Positions 1 through 9,212 of a stretch of DNA of 64,000 bases are shown in pieces (position 1 is the stretch's first letter; the number at the start of each line of letters is the position of its first letter). The stretch is from contig NZ_JADOGI010000008.1 in assembly GCF_015645445.1 (NCBI RefSeq), forward strand, positions 1-64,000, read 5' to 3'. The DNA comes from Nonomuraea cypriaca. Its GTDB lineage: Bacteria > Actinomycetota > Actinomycetes > Streptosporangiales > Streptosporangiaceae. The position numbers and the translations under genes are program-made. The notes under the pieces were generated by a model. It was not told where the DNA came from. It searched no databases and saw only the letters and a program-made list of their open reading frames with translations.

Positions 1-8
1 GGCGGGGG

Positions 9-605
9 GTGATCGCCGGTGGGACGGCGGCCGTTGTGGCCGCCGCTGCCGTCACCGCCGTGGTCGTCAGCACGTCCCAGCCCCCCGACCCGCCGGGCGG
101 CACCGGCACGACGACGAACCCGGCGCCCACGGACGGCGACACGAGCCGCTGGCTGCGCGAGGACTCCGACATCCCAGAGGAGTACCGCGGGCTGATCGTG
201 CAGGCGGGCACGTACTGCGAGCAGCCCGGCCTGAGCCCCGCGCTGATCGCCGCGATGCTCAAGGCGGAGTCGGGCTACAACCCGCGCCTCTCCGATCCGC
301 AACAGGACGAGTACGGCATCGCCAGGTGGACTCCGGACGTGCTGTGGCACTGGCAGCCGGGCGGTCTGAAGCGCCCGGAACCCACGCCGCCGTTCAGCGC
401 CGAGTTGTCGATCCTGTCCATGGGCCGGTTCATGTGCGGGCTCGGCCCGCGGGTGAACGACCTGCCCGGCCAGCCCGCGCTGAAGCTCGCCGCCCTCTAC
501 CGCAGCGGCGTCGACCCGCTGAAGCGGGCAGGCGGCATCCCCGCACGATGGCGTGACTACACCACCAAGGTCTCCCGCTACATCCGCGACTACCAGCCTG
601 CCTGA
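9..605 (+). CDS. Secreted lytic transglycosylase-like protein (5' end possibly outside window)
   Basis: The 198-residue reading frame opens with a hydrophobic stretch (residues 2-20, Ala/Val rich) that acts as a signal peptide or membrane anchor. A Pro/Thr/Gly-rich linker follows to about residue 45, then a compact globular domain. That domain contains AALLKAES-type residues (AMLKAESGYNP, about 82-92), which is the SLT/lysozyme-like motif with the presumptive catalytic Glu, and a later YRSG segment. The family cleaves peptidoglycan glycan strands outside the membrane. The GTG at 9 is the first possible start inside the window. Only eight bases precede it, so the true start may lie upstream. 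It converges with the next gene 13 bp away. Confidence 0.6.
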   Translation: MIAGGTAAVVAAAAVTAVVVSTSQPPDPPGGTGTTTNPAPTDGDTSRWLREDSDIPEEYRGLIVQAGTYCEQPGLSPALIAAMLKAESGYNPRLSDPQQDEYGIARWTPDVLWHWQPGGLKRPEPTPPFSAELSILSMGRFMCGLGPRVNDLPGQPALKLAALYRSGVDPLKRAGGIPARWRDYTTKVSRYIRDYQPA

Positions 606-618
606 GGCACAACCCGGC

Positions 619-2049
619 CTAGCGGCCCGCCCGGGGGGCGGCCGGTTCGGCGATGCGTGTGGGCTCGTCGGATCGCACGATCGTGCCGAGGATGTCGTTC
701 AGCGCCTCGGTCGAGCTTGGATGGGTGTAGACGGCCTCGCGGAGTTCGGCCGCCGTGACGCCGTGCCGCATGGCCAGCGCCACCACGTTGATGATCTCCT
801 GCGCGTCGACGCTCAGCAGCGCGGCGCCGAGGATCTCGTCGGTCTCCACGTCGATCACGAACTTCATCACCCCGCGCGTCTCCTCCACGACGTACGCGCG
901 CGGCATCGCCGCGATGTCCGCCACCCGCTGCCACGCGATCTTGATCCGGCATCCGGCCGCGCGGGCCTCCCTCTCGGTGAGGCCGACGGTGGCCAGCGGC
1001 GGGGTCATGAACAGGGTGGCCGGGATCGCGACCCGGTCCGTGATCGACCGGCCGTCGTCGCCCAGGAGCTGGTCGAGCACGATCCTGCTGTCGTCCAGCG
1101 ACATGTAGGTGAACTGCGGCCCGCCGTTGACGTCGCCGAGCGCGAAGATGTGCGGCCGGCTGGTCCGCAGGTGCTCGTCGACCTCGACCGCCCCGTACCG
1201 GGTCGTCCTGACGCCCGCCGCCTCCAGCCCGAGGTCGTGGGTGACGGCCGCCCGGCCGGTGGCGACGAGGACCGCGTCCGCGTCCACGGTGTGCCGCGCG
1301 CCGTCCTTGCCGTAGACGACGGTGGCGTGGTCGCCGCCGTCGCGGAGCTCGGTGACCTCGGCACTCGTGACGAAGTCCGTGCCCTCGCCGGTGAGGATGT
1401 CCAGGGCCGCGCCGGCGACGTCGCCGTCCAGCCGGCCGAGGATCTCCGGAGCCTCTTCGAGCACGGTGACCTCGGAGCCGAAGCGGTTGTAGATGGAGGC
1501 GAACTCGATGCCGAGGTAGCCGGCGCCGATGATGGTGAGTCGTCGGGGCAGGACGGTGGCGTGGATGAGGTCGGTGCTGGTGACGACGCGCTTGTTGCCG
1601 CGCAGGCCGGGAATGTCCGGGATGATCGGCTCGGAGCCGGTGTTGATCAGGATGTGGCCGGCGGTCACGGTGACGCGATCGTCGCCGGTCACGACCTCGG
1701 CGGTGTGCGGATCGGTGAACGTGGCCCGGCCGGTGAGGACCGTGACCGTGTCGGCGCCGTTGAGCGAGTCGTAGTTGGCGCCGCGCATGAAGCCGGTGAT
1801 CGCCTGCACCTGCCTGATGGAGCGTTCGTACCATTCCTGTGGCGGGTCGTCCGGCCGGCGTTGGCCGGAGTGGTGGACGAGCGCCTTCGACGGCACGCAT
1901 CCGACGTTGGGACACGTGCCGCCGTACATCTGGTCGGACTGCTCCACCATCACGACGCGCTTGCCGCGCCGGCCCATCGCGGCGGCCACCGTCTTGCCGC
2001 CCTTCCCGAAGCCGATGACGAGCAGATCGGCGTGGATCTCGTTACTCAT
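619..2049 (-). CDS. rclA: RclA-like FAD/NAD(P) pyridine nucleotide-disulfide oxidoreductase
   Basis: This 476-residue class I flavin disulfide reductase has an N-terminal dinucleotide fold (VIGFGKGGKT, about 11-20) and a redox-active disulfide C46-x4-C51 in GGTCPNVGCVPSK. It also has a second nucleotide fold near IIGAGYLGIEF, an FAD-binding ALGDVNGG motif and a C-terminal dimerisation domain. The segments GGPQFTYMSLDD, FMTPPLATVGLTE and VDAQEIINVV match my memory of Escherichia coli RclA, the hypothiocyanous acid reductase, better than mercuric or lipoamide reductases. The C-terminal Cys pair of MerA is absent. The start at 2049 is preceded by GGGGGAG; an upstream in-frame start at 2115 has no such site. 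A role in defence against reactive chlorine or thiocyanate oxidants is inferred. Confidence 0.8.
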   Translation of the reverse strand: MSNEIHADLLVIGFGKGGKTVAAAMGRRGKRVVMVEQSDQMYGGTCPNVGCVPSKALVHHSGQRRPDDPPQEWYERSIRQVQAITGFMRGANYDSLNGADTVTVLTGRATFTDPHTAEVVTGDDRVTVTAGHILINTGSEPIIPDIPGLRGNKRVVTSTDLIHATVLPRRLTIIGAGYLGIEFASIYNRFGSEVTVLEEAPEILGRLDGDVAGAALDILTGEGTDFVTSAEVTELRDGGDHATVVYGKDGARHTVDADAVLVATGRAAVTHDLGLEAAGVRTTRYGAVEVDEHLRTSRPHIFALGDVNGGPQFTYMSLDDSRIVLDQLLGDDGRSITDRVAIPATLFMTPPLATVGLTEREARAAGCRIKIAWQRVADIAAMPRAYVVEETRGVMKFVIDVETDEILGAALLSVDAQEIINVVALAMRHGVTAAELREAVYTHPSSTEALNDILGTIVRSDEPTRIAEPAAPRAGR

Positions 2050-2176
2050 GGCTCTCCCCCGTATCGGTACGATCGACGCCCCCCTGGTCATCGACCCCCT
2101 CGTACTGCATTCCACCCGTACGGGGTTATAAAGCCGTCACCGCTAAAGCCGCTTCCAGCCGGTTCATAGCGATGCC

Positions 2177-3088
2177 TTATGACCCCGATAAGGCGTCGTC
2201 CGGATCCCTGAAGCCGCCGACGAACCTGGCCAGATCGCGGCGGCGCGAACCGGCCGGCCACACCACCCACGTACGGCGGACCAACGGGTGCCCCACCAGC
2301 GGCGACCAGGTGATGCTCTCGGGAAGGGGCTGCGACCAGTTCGGCGGCGCCAGCGCGAAGGCCCGCCCGGAGCCCACGGCGGCCAGTTTCACCTCCGCGA
2401 TCAGCTCCTGGCCCTCGGGGGCGGCCGGGCCGAGATCGAGGCCGTGGCCGCGCAGGATGGCGGTGAGCTCGTCGTACCAGGCCGGGCTGCCGGAGCGGGG
2501 GAAGGAGACCCACTCGAGCCCGCCGAGCGCGTCCAGCCGTACGCCCTCAGGGCCGGCCAGCTCGGCGGCCTGCTCGGCGGCGAGCAGCACGCCGAGGTGC
2601 TCCCTGACCACCAGCATCGCGTCGAACTCCGGCCCGGCGGGACGCTCACGCAACAGGCCGGCGTCGAGCTCACCGGCCCGCAACGCGGCCAGCTGGGCGG
2701 CCGTCGAGAGGTGACGTACCTGCACCCGGGTCGCGGGAGAGGTCAGGGAGAGCTGCTCCAGCGGTGGCCCGAGCAGGCCGGACGGCAGTTCCAGGGGGAT
2801 CCCCAGCCGCAGCACCCCGCCCCCGTCGCCGGTGTGGGCGGCCATCGTCCGCAGCGCCTGGTCGTAGCGGGCCAGCACGGCACGCGCCTCGGCCAGCAGC
2901 GTCCTGCCCTCCTCCGTGGGCGTCACTCCGGTGCTGCTGCGGACCAGCAGCCTGACCCCGAGCTCGCGCTCCAGCGCGTTGATCGTCTGTGACAGCGCGG
3001 GCTGGCTGATGTGCAGCACGCGCGCGGCCGCCGACATACCGCCTTTCTCGGCCACCGTGACGAACATCCGCAGCTCACGCAGCTCCAT
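2177..3088 (-). CDS. LysR-family transcriptional regulator
   Basis: The 303-residue protein has the standard LysR layout. A winged helix-turn-helix lies at residues 1-60 (ELRELRMFVTVAEKGGMSAAARVLHISQPALSQTI...), followed by a linker helix and a periplasmic-binding-protein-like effector domain from about 90. It is divergent from the FAD oxidase at 3219, the usual arrangement for a LysR activator and its target. It is also co-directional with, and about 125 bp upstream of, the RclA-like gene, so it may control both. A perfect inverted repeat at 3093-3108 sits just before its start codon and could be its autoregulatory site. The effector is unknown. Confidence 0.85.
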   Translation of the reverse strand: MELRELRMFVTVAEKGGMSAAARVLHISQPALSQTINALERELGVRLLVRSSTGVTPTEEGRTLLAEARAVLARYDQALRTMAAHTGDGGGVLRLGIPLELPSGLLGPPLEQLSLTSPATRVQVRHLSTAAQLAALRAGELDAGLLRERPAGPEFDAMLVVREHLGVLLAAEQAAELAGPEGVRLDALGGLEWVSFPRSGSPAWYDELTAILRGHGLDLGPAAPEGQELIAEVKLAAVGSGRAFALAPPNWSQPLPESITWSPLVGHPLVRRTWVVWPAGSRRRDLARFVGGFRDPDDALSGS

Positions 3089-3092
3089 GCGC

Positions 3093-3108
3093 CCATGTCA
3101 CCACATGG
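3093..3108. promoter_or_regulatory. Perfect inverted repeat, candidate LysR operator
   Basis: CCATGT and ACATGG flank the four bases CACC, giving a perfect 16-bp dyad. It lies 4 bp upstream of the LysR start codon, in the 130-bp divergent region shared with the FAD oxidase. Position and symmetry suggest autoregulation. It is not a textbook T-N11-A box, so the assignment is an inference. Confidence 0.4.
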
Positions 3109-3218
3109 CGGGTGCAGCTACCTCCACCCAGGCGTGCATCTGGCTGCATTCTCCGGCGATGACCGCGCTCCTAGTGTCAAAGTCAGCCGTTCCGGGCGGG
3201 CGGCAGAAGGAGTAGATC

Positions 3219-4832
3219 ATGGACAAGGTCACACGCCGTGGATTGCTCGGCGGTACGGCGGCGCTCGGCTGCGCGGCGATGACGGCGGGAGTCGCCCCGA
3301 GCGCGGCGGCCTCCGCCGAGCCGCGGTTCGGCCCCATCGTCGTACGCCCCGCCGACCCCCGCTACGAGGACCTGGCGGAACATCGGGCGAACCACCGCTT
3401 CCGTCCGCGACCCGACTACTTCCACGTGGTCGGCTCCACCGAGCAGGTGGTCGCGGCGGTCAACGCGGCGGTCCGGGAGAACCGCCGCGTCACCGTACGC
3501 AGCGGCGGCCACTGCTACGAGAACTTCGTCGGCGACGGCGCGCAGGTCGTGATCGACATGTGTGGGATGTCGGAGGTCTCCTTCGACCGGCGGCGCGGTG
3601 CGTTCTGCGTCGAGGCCGGCGCCACGCTGCTGCAGGCGTACCGCAGGCTCTACCTGGGCTGGGGCGTCACCATTCCCGGCGGCCAATGCGGGGGCGTGGC
3701 CGCCGGGGGTCACATCGCCGGCGGCGGGTACGGCCCGCTGTCGCGCCGCCACGGCCTCACGGTGGACTACCTGCACGCCGTGGAGGTCGTGGTGGCCGAC
3801 CGCTCCGGCCGGGCCCGCGCGGTGGTGGCGACCAGGGACCCGGACGACCCGAACCACGACCTGTGGTGGGCGCACACGGGCGGCGGTGGCGGCAACTTCG
3901 GCATCGTCACGCGCTACTGGATGCGCGACCCGGACGTCAGGGGAGGCGACCCGGCCGAGCTGCTGCCCAGACCGCCCGCCACCATGCTGTCCGGCGTGGG
4001 TCTCTGGTCGTGGGACGGCATGACGAAGGAGTCGTTCCGCAGACTGCTGCGCAACTACGCGGAATGGCACCAGCGCCACAACTCCCCGGGAGGTCCCGAG
4101 GCGTCGCTGTTCGGCTCCCTGCTCGTCGGCGGCCGCCAGCCTGCCGCCGACCCCGGCGGCATCGTCCTGCCCGCCGAGATCGACGCCGCCGTCCCCGGCG
4201 CCGAGACGCTTCTGCGCGACCACTTCGCCGCCGTGGGCGAGGGTGTCACCCCCGACGTGTTCGTCACTCCGTTCCAGCGCGCTCCCTGGTACCAGCACAT
4301 GCATACGGCCTCGACCGGCGGGGTGTCGGAGGCGGGCCGTTACAAGGGCAAGTCCGCCTACCTGCGCGAGCCGTTCACCGACGCGCAGGCGGACGTGGCC
4401 TTCGACCACCTCGGCACCGCCGGGGACGTCTCGAAGAGCGGCCTGCTCTGGCTCCTGGGGTACGGCGGCCAGGTCAACACGGTCCCGCCGGCGGCCACCG
4501 CCACGGTGGAACGCGAGTCGATCATGAAGATGATCCACCTGGTCACCTGGGAGGAGGGCCAGGACGGCGCGGCACATCTGGAGTGGGTGCGCCGGCTCCA
4601 CCAGGGGACGTTCGAGGCGACCGGAGGCGTGCCCGTGCCAGGGGGCAACTGCGGCGGCGCCTACATCAACTACCCGGACACCGACCACGCCGACCCCGCG
4701 TGGAACACCTCCGGCGTGCCGTGGTCCACGATCTACTACGGCGCCAACTACGCCCGCCTGCAGCGGGTCAAGGCCCGCTGGGACCCGCGCGACGTCTTCC
4801 ACCACGCCCTGTCGGTGCGCCTGCCGACGTGA
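3219..4832 (+). CDS. Secreted bicovalent FAD-linked oxidase (berberine bridge enzyme-like)
   Basis: The 537-residue protein starts with a Tat signal (TRRGLLGG, residues 5-12, then a hydrophobic Ala/Gly stretch ending near AAASAEP). A PCMH-type FAD domain follows, with VRSGGHCY (H98) and PGGQCGGVAAGG (C157). Both residues needed for 8-alpha-histidyl and 6-S-cysteinyl flavin attachment are therefore present, as in glucooligosaccharide oxidase and aclacinomycin oxidoreductase. The C-terminal BBE domain ends with NYPDTDH...YYGANYARLQRVKARWDPRDVF. The family oxidises sugars, alcohols or secondary metabolites with O2 outside the membrane; the substrate cannot be read from sequence. It is probably controlled by the divergent LysR gene. 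Confidence 0.85.
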   Translation: MDKVTRRGLLGGTAALGCAAMTAGVAPSAAASAEPRFGPIVVRPADPRYEDLAEHRANHRFRPRPDYFHVVGSTEQVVAAVNAAVRENRRVTVRSGGHCYENFVGDGAQVVIDMCGMSEVSFDRRRGAFCVEAGATLLQAYRRLYLGWGVTIPGGQCGGVAAGGHIAGGGYGPLSRRHGLTVDYLHAVEVVVADRSGRARAVVATRDPDDPNHDLWWAHTGGGGGNFGIVTRYWMRDPDVRGGDPAELLPRPPATMLSGVGLWSWDGMTKESFRRLLRNYAEWHQRHNSPGGPEASLFGSLLVGGRQPAADPGGIVLPAEIDAAVPGAETLLRDHFAAVGEGVTPDVFVTPFQRAPWYQHMHTASTGGVSEAGRYKGKSAYLREPFTDAQADVAFDHLGTAGDVSKSGLLWLLGYGGQVNTVPPAATATVERESIMKMIHLVTWEEGQDGAAHLEWVRRLHQGTFEATGGVPVPGGNCGGAYINYPDTDHADPAWNTSGVPWSTIYYGANYARLQRVKARWDPRDVFHHALSVRLPT

Positions 4833-4854
4833 CGGGCGCCGCCGCCTCCCGCCC

Positions 4855-4885
4855 TGCCGCGTGCCGTCTCCCGCGGCACGCGGCA
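4855..4885. terminator. Bidirectional hairpin terminator between convergent genes
   Basis: A 12-bp perfect stem (4855-4866 pairing with 4874-4885) closes a 7-base loop in the 75-bp gap between the FAD oxidase and the convergent tctA. A second copy of the right arm at 4881-4890 offers an alternative pairing. There is no U-tract, which is usual in high-GC actinobacteria. Confidence 0.6.
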
Positions 4886-4907
4886 CGCGGCGGGGCGTCC
4901 GGGCGGG

Positions 4908-6479
4908 TCAGGAGCCGTTACGGGCGTTGACGGGGGACTCCCGCGTCGCCGCCGCGGAAGGCGGCGAGCCGTCGCCGCCCGGCGGCTCCGACGTGCGCCT
5001 GATCAGCCGGAGGCCGAGGCGGATGAGCGGCCAGAGCACGACGATCGCCACGACGGCGTAGATCAGCACCGCCAGGGCGCTGGACGTGAGCACACTGAGA
5101 CTGCCGTCGCTGATCTGCAGCGCCCTGCGCAGTTGCGTCTCCGCGCGCGGTCCGAGCACCACGCCCACGATGAGCGGGAGCACCGGCAGGTCGTAGCGGC
5201 GCATGGCGAGCCCGAGGCCGCCGAGGACCAGCAGCGTGACCAGGTCGAACGGCTGGGCGTTCAGCGAGTACGCCCCCAGCACGGCGAAGAAGAGAATCCC
5301 GCTGTACAGGTACGGACGCGGAATGCGCAGCAACTTCGCCCAGGCCGGCGCCAGCGGCAGGTTGATGACCAGCAGGAGCGCGTTGCCGATGAAGAGGCTG
5401 GCGATCAGGGCCCACACGAGTTCGGGCTCGTTGGACATGAGCTGGGGGCCTGGCTGGATGCCGTACGTGGTGAAGGCGGCCAGCATGACCGCGGTCGTCG
5501 CGCTCGCCGGCAGGCCGAGCGTGAGCAGGGAGGTCATCGACCCCGCGGCGGAGGCGTTGTTGGCCGCCTCAGGCCCGGCGACCCCTTCGATCGCCCCGCG
5601 CCCGAACTCCTCCGGCCTCTTCGTCAGCCGCTTCTCGACCGTGTAGGACAGGATCGTCGGGATCTCCGCACCGCCGGCGGGCAGGGCGCCGAAGGGGTAA
5701 CCCAGGGCGGTGCCGCGCAGCCAGGGCTTCCATGACCGCCGCCAGTCGGACCGGCTCATCCAGGGCCGGCCGGGCGCCATGGGCCGGTCCGCGCCGCCGT
5801 CCCGGTGGATGGCGATCCACAGCGCCTCCCCCACCGCGAACACCGCCACGGCGACGAGCACGATGTCGATCCCGTCGATGAGCTGCGGGACGCCGAAGGT
5901 GAGGCGTTGCTGGCCGGTCTGCGGATCGAGGCCGACCAGTCCGATCGTGAGTCCGAGCGCCAGGGAGGCGAACCCGCGTACGCGCGACGCGCCGAGGGTC
6001 GCGGTCACGGCCACGAACGCCAGCACCATGATGGCGAAGTACTCCGGCGCGCCGAGTTCGACCGCGAGGCGGGCGATCGGCGTGGCCAGGAACACCAGCA
6101 GCGCGGAGCCGATGGTGCCCGCGATGAAGGAGCCGATGGCGGCCGTGGCCAGCGCCTGCGCGGCCCTGCCCGTCCTGGCCATCAGGTGGCCTTCGATGGC
6201 GGTCACCACCGTGGAGCTCTCCCCCGGGGTGTTGAGCAGGATCGAGGTGGTCGACCCGCCGTACGCGCCGCCGTAGAAGATGCCGGCGAACATGATGAAC
6301 GCGCTCGTCGGCTCCAGCGCGTACGTCAGCGGCAGCAGCAACGCGATGCTCATCGACGTGCCGAGCCCAGGCAGGACGCCCACGGCGGTGCCGAGGATGA
6401 CGCCGATCGCCGCGTAGAGCAGGTTCATCGGGGTGAGCGCGGTGCCGAACCCCGCGGCGAGTTGTGCCAGCGTGTCCAT
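4908..6479 (-). CDS. tctA: Tripartite tricarboxylate transporter, large membrane subunit TctA
   Basis: This 523-residue polytopic membrane protein has the TctA hallmarks: GVLPGLG near residues 38-44, [19 protein letters not shown] and a second GGAEIPT...[12 protein letters not shown] half, reflecting the internal duplication of the family. With TctB it forms the cation-coupled channel that accepts substrate from the TctC binding protein. The ATG at 6479 shares one base with the tctB stop (TGATG), which sets the start and indicates translational coupling. It is the last gene of the Ldh-tctC-tctB-tctA operon. Family substrates include citrate, tartrate and aromatic acids such as terephthalate; the specificity here is unknown. 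Confidence 0.9.
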   Translation of the reverse strand: MDTLAQLAAGFGTALTPMNLLYAAIGVILGTAVGVLPGLGTSMSIALLLPLTYALEPTSAFIMFAGIFYGGAYGGSTTSILLNTPGESSTVVTAIEGHLMARTGRAAQALATAAIGSFIAGTIGSALLVFLATPIARLAVELGAPEYFAIMVLAFVAVTATLGASRVRGFASLALGLTIGLVGLDPQTGQQRLTFGVPQLIDGIDIVLVAVAVFAVGEALWIAIHRDGGADRPMAPGRPWMSRSDWRRSWKPWLRGTALGYPFGALPAGGAEIPTILSYTVEKRLTKRPEEFGRGAIEGVAGPEAANNASAAGSMTSLLTLGLPASATTAVMLAAFTTYGIQPGPQLMSNEPELVWALIASLFIGNALLLVINLPLAPAWAKLLRIPRPYLYSGILFFAVLGAYSLNAQPFDLVTLLVLGGLGLAMRRYDLPVLPLIVGVVLGPRAETQLRRALQISDGSLSVLTSSALAVLIYAVVAIVVLWPLIRLGLRLIRRTSEPPGGDGSPPSAAATRESPVNARNGS

Positions 6480-7063
6480 CACAGGATCCCCTGCAGGACT
6501 CCCGCGGGCAGGTGGATGCCGAGTCCCGCGTCGAACAGGTAGAACGAGCCGAGCGCCAGTCCGGCTGCCACGGCGAGGTCACGCAGTTGGTGGCGGCTGC
6601 CCAGCGCGTAGCAGGACAACCAGAACAGCAGCCCGCCGGCGATCACCCAGCCGGCCGGCTCGATCAGCGCGATCGTGAGGACCAGTGCGCCGGCCAGCAC
6701 GACCGCGGTCTTCCAGCCGCCGCTCCTGTCGCGCTCCTCGTCGTCGCTCTCGTGGGTCCCGCTACCGTCACCGTCGTGGGTCCCACCGTCCTGCGTCCCG
6801 CTCTCGCCACCGTCCTGCGTCCCGCTCTCGCCGCCTTCCCCGGCCCGGCTCTGGGCTCGTCCGCGGATGATCTCCACGGTGAGCAGCGCCGCGCAGAGGA
6901 CCAGGAGGCCGACCACGACGCTGGGGATGGCGGCCGGGCCGACGGGTCCCCGTTGCGCGTAGGCGCCGGACAGGTGGGTGAGGTCCCAGGCGACGAGGGC
7001 GGCCACGCCGAGCAGCAGGGCCACCACGCCGATGTCGGTCAGCGGCTTGCCCGGCCCGCTCAC
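6479..7063 (-). CDS. tctB: Tripartite tricarboxylate transporter, small membrane subunit TctB
   Basis: The 194-residue protein has four predicted membrane segments in two pairs, as expected for TctB. The pairs are separated by an unusually long acidic hydrophilic loop (about residues 68-105) that contains the octapeptide ESGTQDGG twice in tandem, followed by [19 protein letters not shown]. The GTG start at 7063 overlaps the tctC stop in GTGA; the stop overlaps the tctA start. The loop repeat is encoded by a 24-bp direct repeat at 6786-6833. TctB subunits usually have about 150-170 residues, so the extra length is this loop. Confidence 0.85.
   Translation of the reverse strand: MSGPGKPLTDIGVVALLLGVAALVAWDLTHLSGAYAQRGPVGPAAIPSVVVGLLVLCAALLTVEIIRGRAQSRAGEGGESGTQDGGESGTQDGGTHDGDGSGTHESDDEERDRSGGWKTAVVLAGALVLTIALIEPAGWVIAGGLLFWLSCYALGSRHQLRDLAVAAGLALGSFYLFDAGLGIHLPAGVLQGIL
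6786..6833. repeat. 24-bp tandem duplication in tctB
   Basis: Two 24-bp copies (6786-6809 and 6810-6833) differ at one base and encode the repeated ESGTQDGG octapeptide in the acidic loop between the TctB helix pairs. It is in frame, so the protein is only lengthened. Confidence 0.75.
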
Positions 7064-8043
7064 AGGGCACCCGCCTCCTTGAGTATCTGGCCGATGCGGT
7101 CCTGCTCGGTCGCCATGAACGTGCCGAACTCGGGTCCGGCCAGGAACGCGTCGTACTGCCCGTTCTTCTGCAGCGTCTGCTTCCACTCCGGCTTGTCGCG
7201 CAGCCGGCGGAACACGTCGATCAGCTTGTTCTTGTCGTCCTCGCTGATCCCCGGCGGCGCGATGAAGCCGCGCCAGTTGGAGAAGACCAGGTCGACGCCC
7301 TGCTCCTTCAGCGTCGGCGCGTTCACCTCGGCCAGGCGCTCGGCGCTGGAGACCGCGAGCACCCGCAGCTCTCCGGACTCGATCTGGTCGGCCCACTCGG
7401 CGTATCCGGAGGCCGCGAACGCCACCTTGTTCCCCAGGACCGCGGGCAGCAGTTCGCCGCCGCCGTCGTACTGGACGAAGTTGACCTCCTTGGGATCGAT
7501 CCCGGCGGCCTTGGCGAGAAGCATGATGTACGTGTAGTCGGGCCCGCCGACCGCGCCCCCGCCGCCGGGCACCTTGCCCGGGTTCTCCTTCCACGCCTCG
7601 AGCAGCTGGTCCAGCGTCTTGTACGGCGATGAGGCGGACACCGCGATGATGCTCGGCTCCTCCAGCACCCGGGCGATCGGCGTGACGTCCTTCAGTGTCA
7701 CGGGCGCCTTGTTGGCCAGCACGGCTCCGGTGACGGCCAGGCCGGTGGTCATCAGCGTGTCCGCCTGGCCCTTCTGGTTCACCAGTTGCTGGAGCGCCAC
7801 AGTGCCGTCCGCGCCCGGTTTGTTGATGACGTCCGTACGGTTCACGATCTTGGTGTCGGACAGGGTCTTGGCGATCTGGCGGGCCATCGTGTCGTAGCCG
7901 CCGCCGGGCGAGTTCCCGACCACGACGTGCATGTTGCGGGCGGGGGATGCCGTGTCCTCGCCCGCGGTCGTACCGCACGCGGTGATCGACAGCAGCAGGG
8001 CGAAGGCGCCGGCGAGGGCTCGGGAACGGGTTGTGTGCTTCAT
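7060..8043 (-). CDS. tctC: Tripartite tricarboxylate transporter, extracytoplasmic binding lipoprotein TctC
   Basis: The 327-residue protein starts with a lipoprotein signal (positively charged MKHTTRSR, hydrophobic core, lipobox SITAC with Cys near residue 23). The mature part follows the Bug/TctC fold, with the characteristic NSPGGGYDTMARQIA stretch near the N terminus. It captures an organic acid at the outer face of the membrane and delivers it to TctAB. It lies 18 bp downstream of the Ldh-family gene and overlaps tctB by 4 bp. The regulator encoded divergently at 9326 is its probable controller. Confidence 0.9.
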   Translation of the reverse strand: MKHTTRSRALAGAFALLLSITACGTTAGEDTASPARNMHVVVGNSPGGGYDTMARQIAKTLSDTKIVNRTDVINKPGADGTVALQQLVNQKGQADTLMTTGLAVTGAVLANKAPVTLKDVTPIARVLEEPSIIAVSASSPYKTLDQLLEAWKENPGKVPGGGGAVGGPDYTYIMLLAKAAGIDPKEVNFVQYDGGGELLPAVLGNKVAFAASGYAEWADQIESGELRVLAVSSAERLAEVNAPTLKEQGVDLVFSNWRGFIAPPGISEDDKNKLIDVFRRLRDKPEWKQTLQKNGQYDAFLAGPEFGTFMATEQDRIGQILKEAGAL

Positions 8044-8061
8044 GTGAGGGGTGCTCCTTGG

Positions 8062-9096
8062 CTAGGAGTGTTCGCTGAGTGAGGCCAGGGTCCGCAGGGC
8101 GTGCAGGTCCTCGTCGGGGACCTCGACGCCGTCGCGTACCTGGCGGTGGTAGGCGGCCATCTCGCTCTCGCCGGGGACGCGTACCGGGACGGCTGGGTCG
8201 GTGGCGGGGGTGTCGTGCAGGATGCGGACGAAGTCGGTCATCCGCTCGGTGAGCTCGGACCCGCCCATGAGAGGGGCGGTGTCGACCAGGATGAACAGGT
8301 GGCCGAGGTCCTGCGCCCGCTCGGGATCGGTGCTCCAGGAGCTCACCCGGTCCAGGTAGGCGGCTCCCGACAGAAGGCCCGCGAACAGGTCGATCATGAG
8401 GGAGAGGCCGTAGCCCTTGTGGCCGCCGATCGGCTGGAGGAAGCCCTCCAGGGCCTCGGCGGGGTCCGTGGTCGGGCGCCCGTCCCGGTCGGTCGCCCAG
8501 GTGCCGGGGATCTCCGTACCGGCTTTGGCGGCGCCGCGGATCTTGGCGCGGGCCACCACGCTCATCGCGATGTCCAGCAGCAGCGGATCGCCGCCGGGGC
8601 GGGGCACGCCCAGGCCGATGGGGTTGTTCCCGAGCCTGGCCTCCTGGCCGCCCCAGGGCGCGATGGTGGTCGTGGCGTTGCTGGCGATGATCGTCGCGAA
8701 CCCCTCCTGGGCGGCCAGGAACAGGTACGGCATGATCGGGCCGAAGTGGTTGCTGTGGCGGGCGAAGGCCGCGCCGATCCCGGTGGCCCGCGCTCCCGCC
8801 ATGGCGGCCCGCAGGGCCCGGGCTCCGATGAGCGGGCCGATCCCGTTCGCGCCGTCGACCCTGGCCATTGCCGGGGCCACCATGTCCGTGGTGATCTCGG
8901 CGGTCAGGTCGATGCCGCCGAGATGGGCCCGTTCCAGGTACTGGGGGATGCGCTGGACGCCGTGGGTCCTGATCCCGAACAGCTCGGCGAGCACCAGCAC
9001 GTCGGCCACCTGGCCGGCGTCGTCCGCCGGTAGCCCGGCCGTGCACAGCGCGGCGGCCGCGAGGTCGTGCAGCTGCTGCCGGGTGATCGTGGTCAT
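8062..9096 (-). CDS. Ldh-family NAD(P)-dependent 2-hydroxyacid (malate/L-lactate) dehydrogenase
   Basis: The 344-residue protein belongs to the type-2 malate/lactate dehydrogenase family (YlbC/YbiC/ComC-like), recognised from RTHGVQRIPQYLERAHLGGID, FARHSNHFGP and GGHKGYGLSLMIDLFAGLLSGAAY. Members oxidise 2-hydroxy acids such as malate, lactate, sulfolactate or ureidoglycolate with a nicotinamide cofactor in the cytoplasm. The ATG at 9096 is preceded by GAGAGGAA; an alternative start at 9222 would run through the operator region. It is the first gene of the operon that continues into tctCBA, so the imported acid, or a product of it, is probably its substrate. Confidence 0.85.
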   Translation of the reverse strand: MTTITRQQLHDLAAAALCTAGLPADDAGQVADVLVLAELFGIRTHGVQRIPQYLERAHLGGIDLTAEITTDMVAPAMARVDGANGIGPLIGARALRAAMAGARATGIGAAFARHSNHFGPIMPYLFLAAQEGFATIIASNATTTIAPWGGQEARLGNNPIGLGVPRPGGDPLLLDIAMSVVARAKIRGAAKAGTEIPGTWATDRDGRPTTDPAEALEGFLQPIGGHKGYGLSLMIDLFAGLLSGAAYLDRVSSWSTDPERAQDLGHLFILVDTAPLMGGSELTERMTDFVRILHDTPATDPAVPVRVPGESEMAAYHRQVRDGVEVPDEDLHALRTLASLSEHS

Positions 9097-9168
9097 GCGG
9101 TTCCTCTCGGTGGGGTGAGGGGTTGGCGGGTACGCCGGCACCGTCGTCCCTCGTCTCTCCGACCCCGA

Positions 9169-9209
9169 AATATTGATTAACCTGCCATCAATATTGACGA
9201 CATATTGAT
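9169..9209. promoter_or_regulatory. Cluster of ATTGAT-type half-sites in the Ldh-tct leader
   Basis: AATATTGAT at 9169-9177 and ATCAATATT at 9187-9195 form a perfect 9-bp inverted repeat with a 9-base spacer. TCAATATTGA at 9188-9197 is itself a perfect palindrome, and a further ATATTGAT lies at 9202-9209. This AT-rich block stands out against the surrounding high-GC DNA and is probably an operator for the divergent HTH/citrate-synthase-like regulator. Confidence 0.5.
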
Positions 9210-9212
9210 AGT

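Noticed and set aside
553-2169. A 538-codon plus-strand open frame opposite the RclA-like gene
   Set aside because: It is antisense to a well-supported flavoprotein, has low-complexity Asp/Val/Arg/Gly composition and no domain motifs.
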